A stretch of DNA of 21,017 nucleotides from Peribacter sp964404805 (GCA_964404805.1 CAYOLJ010000011.1:1-21017); one strand, 5' to 3'; shown: positions 7,228 through 15,538, counted from the stretch's first letter. The notes: generated by a model not told the origin, from the sequence alone. A program made the numbers and translations.

Positions 7228-7646
7228 TCGTACGAACAGGCAGAAAATTGATCCACTTCACGCCAGGCAGACACTTCAACCGATGGAAGAACCCGACTCA
7301 GCAGAATTTCGTAACGGCGTACGGTCGCTCCTACACGCCCCTCGGCACATACTGAACGATTTTCGTTTCCCGATCCTCCCATGCGCAGAATGTCACATTC
7401 ACCTTCATCGAAATTCAATGCCTCGACCCCGACATAGCCCGTATCATCCCACAGTGCACGGAGTGCGCGTTCTGCACAGGTTTGCGCCAGTGAACGTGCC
7501 TGCTCCGATTGCCGAACAGTGAAGCCGATTTGCAGTGAGCCGATGCCGATCAGCAGCAGTGAGCTCAAGGTGGCAAGAGCAATCGCTCCGATCATGATGA
7601 TGCTCAGTAGAAAGATGTAGCCGGGACGGGCACGCAGAGACATCAT
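7224..7646 (-). CDS. Minor prepilin, PilX/GspK-like
   Basis: Prepilin-like protein of 140 aa. The N-terminus MMSLRARPG is followed by YIFLLSIIMIGAIALATLSSLLLIGIG, a hydrophobic helix without the Glu at +5 that other pilins carry. Lack of Glu5 is characteristic of the GspK/PilX class, which caps the tip complex. The next segment, QSEQARSLAQTCAERALRALW, matches the 'A...AEAALR' pattern of PilX proteins. The rest is a short domain with four cysteines. It is much smaller than GspK of type II secretion systems and closer in size to PilX. It overlaps both neighbours by 4 nt (ATGA), so the I-, K- and J-like genes are translationally coupled. Confidence 0.82.
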   Translation of the reverse strand: MMSLRARPGYIFLLSIIMIGAIALATLSSLLLIGIGSLQIGFTVRQSEQARSLAQTCAERALRALWDDTGYVGVEALNFDEGECDILRMGGSGNENRSVCAEGRVGATVRRYEILLSRVLPSVEVSAWREVDQFSACSYE

Positions 7647-9019
7647 AGGCCGGGGCGGTAAAGAAGAACCCCACGATCCGTTGCGAGCAACACGCGGTCA
7701 CGCTGCGCGTCGTAGGCCACTGCGCGTCCGCCACCAGTCAATGTTGTTGCACTCGTCACAATGGGGAATTGTCCGTCGCGGAACGCCGCAAGGTCGGCCA
7801 CCTGCAACTGCGCCGCAATGTTGTCGGTTGCGACGAAGGCATAACGACCTCCGGGTTCTGCAACAAGAGAGGGAACGCTGCCCCCAATCTCTTGATACCA
7901 CGGACCGGGTGGTGATGATGGAATCGCTCCTGTACTGATGTCGAAGAGAATGAGTTCTTCAATCGCATCCCCGCTGCGGCGCCCGAGCAGAAGATCGTCG
8001 TTCACCGTAGCAACCGAGAGAGCATCGTGCACATCGGTGAGGTTGAAGCCCTCTCCGAGAGCAACCGAAAGTTCTGTGGGATCAAACACGTCCATCACCC
8101 TGAGTTCCAGAGCATCCATTGACCCCGAAACGTAGGCAAAGCCGTCGTGCAGACTTAAGCCGAAGAACGATGTTTCATCATCGATCGAATCGAGGAGGTG
8201 TGGTAATTCGGGATCAAGCACGTCATAGGCAAAGAACTCCGGCTCTATCGCGTCTTCGGTTGCACCGACAAAGAGCGTATTGCCAAAGAGCGCAAGTGAA
8301 CGCACCCGCCCCTCGCCAGGCACATTGATCGAAGCAAGTAATTTCGATTGTGAAAGAGCAAATGGATCTGCGATGTCGAACAACTGAATATCGGCAGAAG
8401 AATCCGCCGTTGCAACGAATAACACATCACCGTTCACGATCGTCGCGTATCCCGCAACGCCCAGATCAAAACCTGTCGCAAGAGGAAGGGGGTCACCATC
8501 GATACTGTAGTCGTAAACGTGAAGCCCTTTGCCGCCTTCACCATACGCACTGGTAACAAAAGCAACACCGTCTTTGAGGGCTATGCCCGAGAAGAGTGGT
8601 TGTCCCTCGATGACCGAAGAACCCTCAAGAAAGACCGACGCCCAATCGCCAATTGGTTTTATCGCTCGCCAGTCCGTGAGTTCCTCTCGAAGGAGCACGG
8701 ACCCCGATCGTGAATTACCCTCGCGCCAGCGTGTTTCTGCTGTCACGCGTACATGATCTTCTGCCACAGTTTGAATAGTGAGCGTGGTGATAAATTCATC
8801 GTCCGTCACACTCTCCTGTCCGCAGAGCTCCCACAGCCCTGTTGCCCCGATGCAGATGCCATGCTGACCCGGAACCAGTTGGTCGAAGGAGGCATCGCGC
8901 ATGCTACGGGCCGCCGTAAGTGCCTCAGAAGCCAAATAGACCGCTCGCACATGATCGCCGCTCAGCAGTGTTCCCTCTTGTCCTACAAAGAGCACTGACG
9001 TAACAGCGCCGGCAAGCAT
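7643..9019 (-). CDS. Minor prepilin, PilV/GspI-like, fused to a predicted beta-propeller
   Basis: From the first ATG the protein has 458 aa, but that ATG lies inside the pilin helix. The same frame continues upstream to 9142 and encodes PRSG/SLLLEALLGVAIFAMLAGA, a clear prepilin cleavage site with Glu at +5 and the VAIFA signature of the I class. No ATG, GTG, TTG or CTG exists in that extension, so the true start is unresolved. Residues 1-118 (ATG numbering) are a PilV-like pilin domain. Residues about 124-458 contain recurring units of the form 'GVAFV... L.V.DV.DP..LP.L', for example VNGDVLFVATA...IQLFDIADP and HDGFAYVSGS...LRVMDVFDP, five to six times, as in LVIVD-type beta-propellers. Such a domain outside the cell would be a binding or adhesion module at the pilus tip. 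It overlaps the next gene by 4 nt. Confidence 0.85.
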   Translation of the reverse strand: MLAGAVTSVLFVGQEGTLLSGDHVRAVYLASEALTAARSMRDASFDQLVPGQHGICIGATGLWELCGQESVTDDEFITTLTIQTVAEDHVRVTAETRWREGNSRSGSVLLREELTDWRAIKPIGDWASVFLEGSSVIEGQPLFSGIALKDGVAFVTSAYGEGGKGLHVYDYSIDGDPLPLATGFDLGVAGYATIVNGDVLFVATADSSADIQLFDIADPFALSQSKLLASINVPGEGRVRSLALFGNTLFVGATEDAIEPEFFAYDVLDPELPHLLDSIDDETSFFGLSLHDGFAYVSGSMDALELRVMDVFDPTELSVALGEGFNLTDVHDALSVATVNDDLLLGRRSGDAIEELILFDISTGAIPSSPPGPWYQEIGGSVPSLVAEPGGRYAFVATDNIAAQLQVADLAAFRDGQFPIVTSATTLTGGGRAVAYDAQRDRVLLATDRGVLLYRPGL

Positions 9020-9092
9020 TGCGAATATTGCAACTCCTAGTAGAGCTTCAAGGAGGAGCGAGCCCGATCGAGGACGGAGGAAGAGGGGAACA

Positions 9093-9139
9093 GATACGCA
9101 GTATACAGGGAGGACTTGCCTCCCTGCATACCGTGTATC
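9093..9139. repeat. 21-bp near-perfect hairpin between two prepilin genes
   Basis: Arms 9093-9113 and 9119-9139 pair along 21 positions with a 5-nt loop. On the plus strand there are 18 Watson-Crick pairs, one G-T and two A-C mismatches. In the minus-strand transcript the two A-C become U-G pairs, leaving a single mismatch. It begins 15 nt after the stop codon of the 955-aa prepilin gene. No U-tract follows, so it is unlikely to be an ordinary terminator. One arm shares ACGCAGTAT(A/G)CAG with the repeat before recR. Confidence 0.8.
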
Positions 9140-9154
9140 GGATTATGAAGTCCC

Positions 9155-12022
9155 CTACGGTCGCGACATTCTTAGAATGGCTGTTCCACAGCCAAATTGT
9201 CGTGCACCGTTCGTGTAGAAGGGAAAGAGACTCTTCAGTTCACGCAGGAGGAGTGGCTCACTCGTGAAGTAGTATTCGCGCACACCTTCTGCAACGTCTA
9301 TCAACTGCTCACAACTGCATCCGCGCGTATCGGTGAGTGAGAAAGAGCTCACGCGCTTTCGCGGACCCTCGCGGAAGATACCCGTGGTGCTTGTGAGAGC
9401 GTAGCGGTTGAAAAGCATAAACTCTGTCGGAACGGATTCCGGCAGGTAGGTGCCAGGACAGAAATCCTGGGAATTCACTATGCCATCACCGTCGTCATCA
9501 GATTCGCACGCTCCCAGACGAGCACCCATGGCACTGTGCGCAGGCCATGCAGATTCGGCGATTTCAATGGTTATGGGGTGCATACGATCAGATGAAGGAT
9601 AGTGACAAATTGTCATCTTGATCCCCTGAATTTGAGAAGATACTGAGGACGAAGCAGAGCTGGTGCTGGTGAGTGAGCTTGACTGACTGCTCGCACTGTC
9701 ATCGCCACAGACACCACTGCTCGCCGGTTTGCTGAGTGAAATCACCACCACGGCATCTTGGAAATCCGCTGTGTCGTCGAGATCCTGCAGTTCGACGAGT
9801 GCCAACAGCTGTCTGGCACTCAGTTGAATATACCCATTAGAAATCCTGTCACGCAGGAACGGCCGCAGGCGCGCCGGTGTTGCGAGCAATCCAATGCCCG
9901 GAAGAACCGATCCAGGGCGCAGGAACTTCACACGATCCGCGTGATCGGACACATTGGCAACACGCTTGAAGAGCCAGGAGTACCGGCCCTCTACAGAAAG
10001 CGAAATGACCGAGCCGGAGGGCACATCGCGGAACGTCTGCGTGTCGCCCGCAAGGATGTCGCGGAAATTGAAGAGGCCGCGCCACGTGCTTCCGCCGTCA
10101 AAGCTGGTATTCAAACGCACGTGCACCATCGGACCATTTGCGCCATACGTGGCATACGATCCGAGGACGGTGAAGGCGACATCCGCCTGTTCCCCCAAGA
10201 CGATACGTCCGCTGTCATCGAGTGTGTATGTGGCGGCGCAGGGATCAGCTGGCACGCTGTTCTGGCTGCTGTCTTGATCGTCTTCCCCTGTCTCGGATGA
10301 GGAAACAGAAGAAGCCACGCTTGAGGCGACCGAACTTGCAACAGAAGATGTACTGGAGGTGGCGCTCGAGACATTCCAGTGAATGAGAATTGCATCATCG
10401 GCAACCGTCACACGCGTCTGGTAGAGCACCGAACGCTGATCTGCCGCAAGAGCGACTTCATCACCATCCGGACCATCATTCACGATGCCATCTGTCAGAT
10501 TTTCAGGAGCATTCTGGCCAATGTCAGCCTCGATCGATGAAATCTGTGCACGATCGAAAATCACACGTGCATCCACGATCTCTTTACCCGAAGGAATGAT
10601 ATGCGATCCGTGCAGAAGCACGCGTAGTACACCGCTTCGGCGTTCGATTGCCATGCCCGGAACATTTTCGACGAGGTTGTTGTCGACCATGGTTACGCCA
10701 GCCACCGAGAGGGGAATCCACTGGTCCTCGGCAAACAGAATGCCCTGTGGACCAACGTAGGCACGTGGCTTCATGTTGCCGGCTCCTTGATTTTCGATGC
10801 GATTGAAGATGAGCTTCACTTTGGGATCCGTCGACTGAGCGCAGCTGCCCGGTTTCACCGAAAAGGCAACCTGGATGGCGGCATCCTGGAATTTTGATGA
10901 ACCCTTCCAGAGCGCATCAAGCTCTGTAAGGAAAATGACTGCGTGCGGATGAATCTTCACGCGTCCGCTTTCGATGATCGCACGCAGGAATGGTGCGAGA
11001 CTGGTTGGATTGCCAAAGGCATCGTAGAGCGTCGTGGGCAATAGGTGACCATTACGCAGAACGAGCATGTGCCCCGCAGAATTATTGGAACGGAATGTTC
11101 GGTTGAAGAGCCAGGAGTGTCGACCGTTCACCTGAACGAGAAGCTTCGTCCCAGAGGGGAGATTCTGAATTACTTCCTCTTCACCTCCTTTCACTGCCTT
11201 GCCATTGAAGAGCGGCACCCACGTATCTCCTTCGTCGGTACTTACCGAAATGATCACTTTCGACGCTCCGCCACCGGCACCCTCACCCACTTGTGAGCCG
11301 AGCACCGTAATTGTGGCATCGACAGTGCCCGTTGTTTCCACCGTGCCATCTGGCAGAAGTGTGAACGCATCTTCGCAGGTGGCTTCACTGCTAGAGCTGT
11401 CATCTCCTCCTACCCCTCCTTCACTTGAAGAACCGCTCTGGTCTCCGGTGGAACTTGTGGATGATCCTGTACTCCCCGTGCTCCCTGTACTCCCCGTACT
11501 CTGCTCTGAGCTACTGGCTGCTGAGCCCGGCAGGGAACTCGACGCTCCTTCACTCGTACCCGCACTCGAAGATGATGTAGGCGGCAAGAGGGGGCTGAAT
11601 GTGATTGGTCCTTCGGGGGCGATGGTGATAATGCGCTGCTCACCGTTTCCCGCTTCGTAGATAATGTCTCCACTCATCAGCGGCTCACCCGTCACGCGCT
11701 GGAACACCACTTCCAACAGGCCCGAGACGCGAACAGTCGCGGGAATGACGTAAAGCTCATCAGAGGCAGGCTCGCGAATGGCGAAGGCCTCTCCTTGAAA
11801 GAGAATACCCTGAACGGTGGCGAACCCCCACATAGAATCGTTCTGTCCGGCGCGGGCCAGAACTTGAGCGCGCTCGAGTGCGTGCTTGGCCTGCTCCACT
11901 GCTATGTCCAGATCACTGCGAAGCTGGTACGTCCGGTAGAGAGGAACGCTCGCACCTGCTGTAACCGCGATAATGCCGAGTGTGAGAAGCATTTCGACCG
12001 CGGTGTATCCTTTATGCGCCAT
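9155..12022 (-). CDS. Giant modular minor prepilin, FimU/GspH-like N-terminus with duplicated ectodomain
   Basis: A 955-aa prepilin; ordinary minor pilins have 130-220 aa. Leader MAHKG, then YTAVEMLLTLGIIAVTAGASV (cleavage after Gly5, Glu at +5) and a helix ending ALERAQVLARAG, the 'A.R..A' pattern of the H/FimU class. Residues 1-148 are the pilin domain. A Ser/Gly/Thr linker (149-215) leads to module A (216-394), a middle beta-rich region (395-550), a second Ser linker with SVAS repeats (551-594) and module B (595-772). Modules A and B are clearly homologous (ITVLGS/FTVLGS; STDEGDTWVPLFN/SFDGGSTWRGLFN; LPSGT/VPSGS; GRHSWLF/GRYSWLF; LAPFLR/LRPFLR; FQDA). A third Ser linker (773-798) precedes a Cys-containing TICHYP...AWPAHSAMGARLGAC motif, a DDDGDGIVNSQDFCPGT thrombospondin-3-like Ca-binding motif (842-858) and a GCSCEQLI segment. 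I do not recognise the duplicated module. It starts 29 nt after pilC. Confidence 0.92.
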   Translation of the reverse strand: MAHKGYTAVEMLLTLGIIAVTAGASVPLYRTYQLRSDLDIAVEQAKHALERAQVLARAGQNDSMWGFATVQGILFQGEAFAIREPASDELYVIPATVRVSGLLEVVFQRVTGEPLMSGDIIYEAGNGEQRIITIAPEGPITFSPLLPPTSSSSAGTSEGASSSLPGSAASSSEQSTGSTGSTGSTGSSTSSTGDQSGSSSEGGVGGDDSSSSEATCEDAFTLLPDGTVETTGTVDATITVLGSQVGEGAGGGASKVIISVSTDEGDTWVPLFNGKAVKGGEEEVIQNLPSGTKLLVQVNGRHSWLFNRTFRSNNSAGHMLVLRNGHLLPTTLYDAFGNPTSLAPFLRAIIESGRVKIHPHAVIFLTELDALWKGSSKFQDAAIQVAFSVKPGSCAQSTDPKVKLIFNRIENQGAGNMKPRAYVGPQGILFAEDQWIPLSVAGVTMVDNNLVENVPGMAIERRSGVLRVLLHGSHIIPSGKEIVDARVIFDRAQISSIEADIGQNAPENLTDGIVNDGPDGDEVALAADQRSVLYQTRVTVADDAILIHWNVSSATSSTSSVASSVASSVASSVSSSETGEDDQDSSQNSVPADPCAATYTLDDSGRIVLGEQADVAFTVLGSYATYGANGPMVHVRLNTSFDGGSTWRGLFNFRDILAGDTQTFRDVPSGSVISLSVEGRYSWLFKRVANVSDHADRVKFLRPGSVLPGIGLLATPARLRPFLRDRISNGYIQLSARQLLALVELQDLDDTADFQDAVVVISLSKPASSGVCGDDSASSQSSSLTSTSSASSSVSSQIQGIKMTICHYPSSDRMHPITIEIAESAWPAHSAMGARLGACESDDDGDGIVNSQDFCPGTYLPESVPTEFMLFNRYALTSTTGIFREGPRKRVSSFSLTDTRGCSCEQLIDVAEGVREYYFTSEPLLLRELKSLFPFYTNGARQFGCGTAILRMSRP

Positions 12023-12051
12023 ACCTGTGGGGGGAAAGAAAGGGAACCGGC

Positions 12052-13281
12052 CTATCGACCGATGTTCCCGACGACTTTGTAGATAGGTACTATGATAGCA
12101 AATGCGATGCCGGCGACGATACCGGCAATGATGATGAGCAAAAGCGGCTCCAGGATCACCGGAAGCTTCTCTGCCGTCTCAGAAGCTTTCTTGTCGTACA
12201 TCTCGGCGATTTTCATGAGCACATCTGCCAATCCTCCCGATCGCTCACCGGTAACGATGAGCTGCTGTACGGAAATAGGAAGCAGGCGCGAGCTCTCGGG
12301 GAGGAGGGTAAAACTCTTACTGAAGGAATCTCCCGCGTTTATGTGCTCGAGGAGTTTGGTGTAGAAATTTTTGTACGAGACGGTGCTGGTGACTTCCGCA
12401 AGTGATGCAAGCGCATCAGTGAGAGGCACGCCCGCATGCAGAAGCCCCCCAAGGATCACGCCGAATTGTGCAATTGTCGCCTCGCGTGCCAGGCTGCCGA
12501 TCCCGGGCGTATGAAACGTCAGCCACTGAGACGCCACGCGGAACCGCGTGTACTTACCGAGAAGAAGTACGAAGATGAGAGCAAGAATGAGAAGCGGCGT
12601 CATCAGCGCTCCGTGCTTTTCAAAGAACTGTGACATCGCTATAACCGCGCGGGTAGCAAGTGGCAACTCCACCCGAAGGGAATAGAGCACTTGTACAAGA
12701 TTCGGCAACACGAAAAGCCCTAAACCCATGATGAGAATGAAGACGAGAACAATCACAATCGACGGGTAGATCATCGCCATCTTCACTTTTTGCCGCAGAG
12801 CCCGGTCTTTCTCTTGCTGCTCTGAGAGGTACTGCATGTTCCGTGCCAAGTTGCCGCCCTCTTCGCCAATATGCACTAAAGCGATTTCGTAAGGTGAAAA
12901 GAGCGACTGATCATCCATCGCCCTCCAGAGAGGTGATCCAGCCTCAACGGCAGTGATGATTCCCTGAACGAACTTGCGCACCGCCTTCGACTTTGCCTCG
13001 AGGAGTTGCGTTTGAAGGGAATCTATAAGCGAAAGACCTGCAGTAAGCATCATCGCCATGCTCTGAATGAATATCATTCGTTGTTTGCCCATGCCCAAGT
13101 GATTCAGCGAGGCGAAGAATTTTTGCAGCTCTTTTTTCTGTGCAGCAAACCGTGATGGAACAGGTTTAGAGGGAGCTATGGCAGCAGCCTGCTCTGGCGT
13201 GGTCGCTTGTTCTTTAAGAGGTTCTTGAGAAGTAGGCGTTGGCTCTTTGGGGGCCGTTGGCTCAACTGTCGTCTCCGTCAT
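12052..13281 (-). CDS. pilC: Type IV pilus inner-membrane platform protein
   Basis: GspF/PilC family protein of 409 aa that anchors the assembly ATPase to the membrane and coordinates pilin insertion. After an Ala/Pro/Thr/Glu-rich N-terminal tail (about 45 residues) come two homologous cytoplasmic T2SSF domains, each ending in membrane helices: the first with MMLTAGLSLIDSL and VHIGEEGGNLARNMQYLSEQ, the second with GVILGGLLHAGVPLTDAL and IVTGERSGGLADVLMKIAEMY. Hydrophobic helices follow each domain (YPSIVIVLVFILIMGLGLFVLP; a second pair in the centre; LEPLLLIIIAGIVAGIAFAIIVPIY at the C-terminus). The ATG at 13281 overlaps the end of pilB by 20 nt; a GTG at 13320 would add 13 unlike residues and is less likely. 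It probably interacts with PilB encoded just upstream. Confidence 0.93.
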   Translation of the reverse strand: MTETTVEPTAPKEPTPTSQEPLKEQATTPEQAAAIAPSKPVPSRFAAQKKELQKFFASLNHLGMGKQRMIFIQSMAMMLTAGLSLIDSLQTQLLEAKSKAVRKFVQGIITAVEAGSPLWRAMDDQSLFSPYEIALVHIGEEGGNLARNMQYLSEQQEKDRALRQKVKMAMIYPSIVIVLVFILIMGLGLFVLPNLVQVLYSLRVELPLATRAVIAMSQFFEKHGALMTPLLILALIFVLLLGKYTRFRVASQWLTFHTPGIGSLAREATIAQFGVILGGLLHAGVPLTDALASLAEVTSTVSYKNFYTKLLEHINAGDSFSKSFTLLPESSRLLPISVQQLIVTGERSGGLADVLMKIAEMYDKKASETAEKLPVILEPLLLIIIAGIVAGIAFAIIVPIYKVVGNIGR

Positions 13282-15085
13282 GAGTAGGATGGAGAATAAT
13301 TGCAGGCGGTGCAGCGACACGCAGGAGTTCTTCGATGGTGGTGACTCCCGCGAGGACCTTGTCGAATCCGTCTTCGAACATGAGCCGCATCCCCTCCTTC
13401 ACGGCAGTTTTATTGAGCTCCGAACTTGAGGCCCTGCGCAGAACAAGCTCTTCAATGGCCGGCGTGATCTCCAGCAATTCGTAAATGCCGATGCGCCCTC
13501 GAAAACCGGTATTCCCGCAGGCTTCGCAGCCCTTACCACGGTAGAGCGTAAGCGGCTGAGAGGCCGGGATCATGTTCTCTGCTCCCGGAAAAAGTTTTTT
13601 CGCCTCCTCGGCAGAGATACTTACGCTGTGCCGGCAGCGGGGACACACGCGCCGCACCAATCGCTGACCAATGATGACCTCGAGTGTCGAAGCAAGGAGA
13701 AACGGCTCGACTCCCATATCGAGCAGACGAGGAATGGCTGTGGCAGCATCGTTACTATGCAGAGTGGAGAAAACGAGGTGACCCGTGAGAGCGGCATTAA
13801 CGGAAATATTCGCCGTCTCGCCGTCACGAATTTCTCCGACGAGGATAATGTCCGGATCCTGGCGCACAAGTGCACGAAGTCCCGAAGCAAATGTGAGGTT
13901 GGTTTTTGGATTCACCTGAATGTGATTCACGCCGGGAATCTTGTACTCCACCGGATCTTCAATAGTAGAAATGTTCACGTCAGGTGTGTTGCGCATTTTG
14001 AGGAGTGCTGTGAGGGTCGTGGATTTTCCTGATCCTGTCGGACCCGTCGTGAGCATCATGCCAAACGGCTTATGTGCTGCTACTGTGAGGATCTCTTGAT
14101 TCTTCTGTGAGAATCCAAGATCAAGCAGTGTAATGGAACGCACGTATGCCGAAAGCAGGCGCGTCACCACCTTCTCACCTTCCACTACCGGCACGATCGA
14201 AACACGAATATCCATCGTTCCATGTGGCGAGGCATAGCGAATGGCGCCGTCTTGTGCGGCGTAGTGCTCATCGATGCGCATGTTCGCCTGAATCTTGATG
14301 CGGTTCACCACGCCCTCGTAGTGCTCCTTGGGAATTCGCCCCGCCTCATGCATAACGCCATCGATACGAAACCGCACGACGACGATTTTCTCTTGTGGCT
14401 CAAAGTGAATATCTGATGCGCGTAGTTCGATGGCATCATTGAGAATTTCTTCCAGGATTTCTGGCGCAACTTTCTGCTCGCTTGAAATGATGGATTGAAA
14501 CCGCGTCGAGAGCGGCTTGCGGTAATGCTGACACGCTGCATCAATTCCGGACTGCGGGGTGTAGACGAATGTCACGGTGCCGGCAAAGCGCTGTAGTGCC
14601 TGTGCCTTCTCTTCCTTCCTGCCCAACGTCAGCAGGCGCTGTACCACTTTCTTCTGCTGTGGTTTTGCAGCTGCATCTGTCTTGGCTGCGTCCGTTTCGG
14701 GTAGAGCCACTGCCTCTTTTTGGCCGAAGTTCAAGCGGATGATCTCTTCGAGACCTTCCTGTCCCGGGTCCGATGTGGCAACCGTGATTTTGTCGCCCGT
14801 ATGCTCGGCAACGACCATGTGGTACTTCGCAGCAATCTCTTCGGGTAACTCTGCAATGACTTCTGGCGAAGGAAAATGCGCCTGCAAATCGTAGAACGAC
14901 AACTTGTAGTGCTCTGCAATCGCCTCTTCGTAAAGATTCTGTGTGAGGAGCCCCTGTTCGAAGAGCAGCGTGAGAAGGGGAAGGTTCCGCTCCTTCGCCA
15001 GCGCTTCAATGCGCTTCAACTCCTCTTCAGAGAGGTAGTTTTGCTTGACGAGAATCGCGCCGAGATCGACATCAGAAATGGGCAT
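13262..15085 (-). CDS. pilB: Type IV pilus assembly ATPase
   Basis: Hexameric cytoplasmic motor that powers pilus extension, GspE/PilB family, 607 aa. An N-terminal MshEN-like domain (about 5-130; LGAILVKQNYLSEEEL... pattern) is followed by an Ala/Lys-rich linker, an N2 domain (about 200-320; ASDIHFEP, RIDGVMHE) and the ATPase core: Walker A GPTGSGKST (348-356), Asp box ISTIEDPVEY, Walker B ILVGEIRD (414-421), His box LTGHLVFSTLHSNDA, and a CPRC...CEAC tetracysteine (Cys481, 484, 520, 523) that binds zinc in extension ATPases and is absent in PilT-type retraction ATPases. All motifs are intact. The start codon directly follows the stop codon of the response regulator gene (TAA then ATG), and the end overlaps pilC, so the three are probably cotranslated. 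No pilT lies in the window. Confidence 0.96.
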   Translation of the reverse strand: MPISDVDLGAILVKQNYLSEEELKRIEALAKERNLPLLTLLFEQGLLTQNLYEEAIAEHYKLSFYDLQAHFPSPEVIAELPEEIAAKYHMVVAEHTGDKITVATSDPGQEGLEEIIRLNFGQKEAVALPETDAAKTDAAAKPQQKKVVQRLLTLGRKEEKAQALQRFAGTVTFVYTPQSGIDAACQHYRKPLSTRFQSIISSEQKVAPEILEEILNDAIELRASDIHFEPQEKIVVVRFRIDGVMHEAGRIPKEHYEGVVNRIKIQANMRIDEHYAAQDGAIRYASPHGTMDIRVSIVPVVEGEKVVTRLLSAYVRSITLLDLGFSQKNQEILTVAAHKPFGMMLTTGPTGSGKSTTLTALLKMRNTPDVNISTIEDPVEYKIPGVNHIQVNPKTNLTFASGLRALVRQDPDIILVGEIRDGETANISVNAALTGHLVFSTLHSNDAATAIPRLLDMGVEPFLLASTLEVIIGQRLVRRVCPRCRHSVSISAEEAKKLFPGAENMIPASQPLTLYRGKGCEACGNTGFRGRIGIYELLEITPAIEELVLRRASSSELNKTAVKEGMRLMFEDGFDKVLAGVTTIEELLRVAAPPAIILHPTHDGDDS

Positions 15086-15538
15086 TTAGAGAAGTGATTG
15101 AACTTGCTTAATGATCTCCATAATCGGCGTGTTGGATTTGACGTAGTACCCAACGGCACCGAGCGATTGTGCACGGGCTTTATCCTCTTCCTGACCGAGA
15201 TTACTCAACACCACGGTTGGCGTTTTCACACCACGGTTTTTCATCTCCTGCAAAAATGTGAATCCATCCATCCGCGGCATGATGAGATCGAGCAAAATGA
15301 CGTCATACTTTCCTTCGGTTGCCTCCTTGAGCGCCTCTTCACCATCGAGACAGATGCGCGTATCAAATCCCTCGTGGTGGAACTTGAGTTCAAGCGCGTG
15401 TGCGAGAGGTTTTTCGTCCTCCACGATGAGAATTTTCTTCTGATTGCCCCCTTGCGTTGGGGCCGTTTGCGTAGCCGCAACGGGAGCCGTTTCTTGGCCC
15501 GTTTCCGCGGCGGGAGCGGATTTTTTTGGATTTGTCAT
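15086..15538 (-). CDS. Single-domain response regulator (CheY-like receiver), first gene of the pilus operon
   Basis: A 150-aa protein: a low-complexity Ala/Pro/Thr/Gln-rich tail (about 1-33) and one receiver domain. Phosphorylation-site residues are present: acidic pair Glu40-Asp41 (IVEDEKP), phosphoacceptor Asp84 (LLDLIMP), Ser112 (VVLSNLG) and Lys134 (YYVKS). There is no DNA-binding or enzymatic output domain, so it probably acts by protein contact, as PilG/PilH or CheY do. Being followed without a gap by pilB suggests it controls the assembly motor. The partner kinase is unknown; the PAS kinase at 4316-5863 is a candidate only by proximity. I chose the ATG at 15538 because the 10 extra codons upstream overlap the predicted promoter's transcript start. 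Confidence 0.92.
   Translation of the reverse strand: MTNPKKSAPAAETGQETAPVAATQTAPTQGGNQKKILIVEDEKPLAHALELKFHHEGFDTRICLDGEEALKEATEGKYDVILLDLIMPRMDGFTFLQEMKNRGVKTPTVVLSNLGQEEDKARAQSLGAVGYYVKSNTPIMEIIKQVQSLL

Noticed and set aside
9758..10300. 180-codon plus-strand ORF inside the giant prepilin gene
   Set aside because: It covers the duplicated module coded on the other strand and shows no recognisable domain.
10244..11578. Repetitive Ser/Gly/Thr-coding DNA considered as a CRISPR or satellite array
   Set aside because: Repeats are short codon-level repeats in frame (SVAS, GST units), with no spacers, and serve as protein linkers.
12052..13320. GTG start of pilC at 13320
   Set aside because: It adds 13 residues that match the antisense-type reading of the pilB end; the ATG at 13281 starts the natural Thr/Glu/Pro-rich tail.
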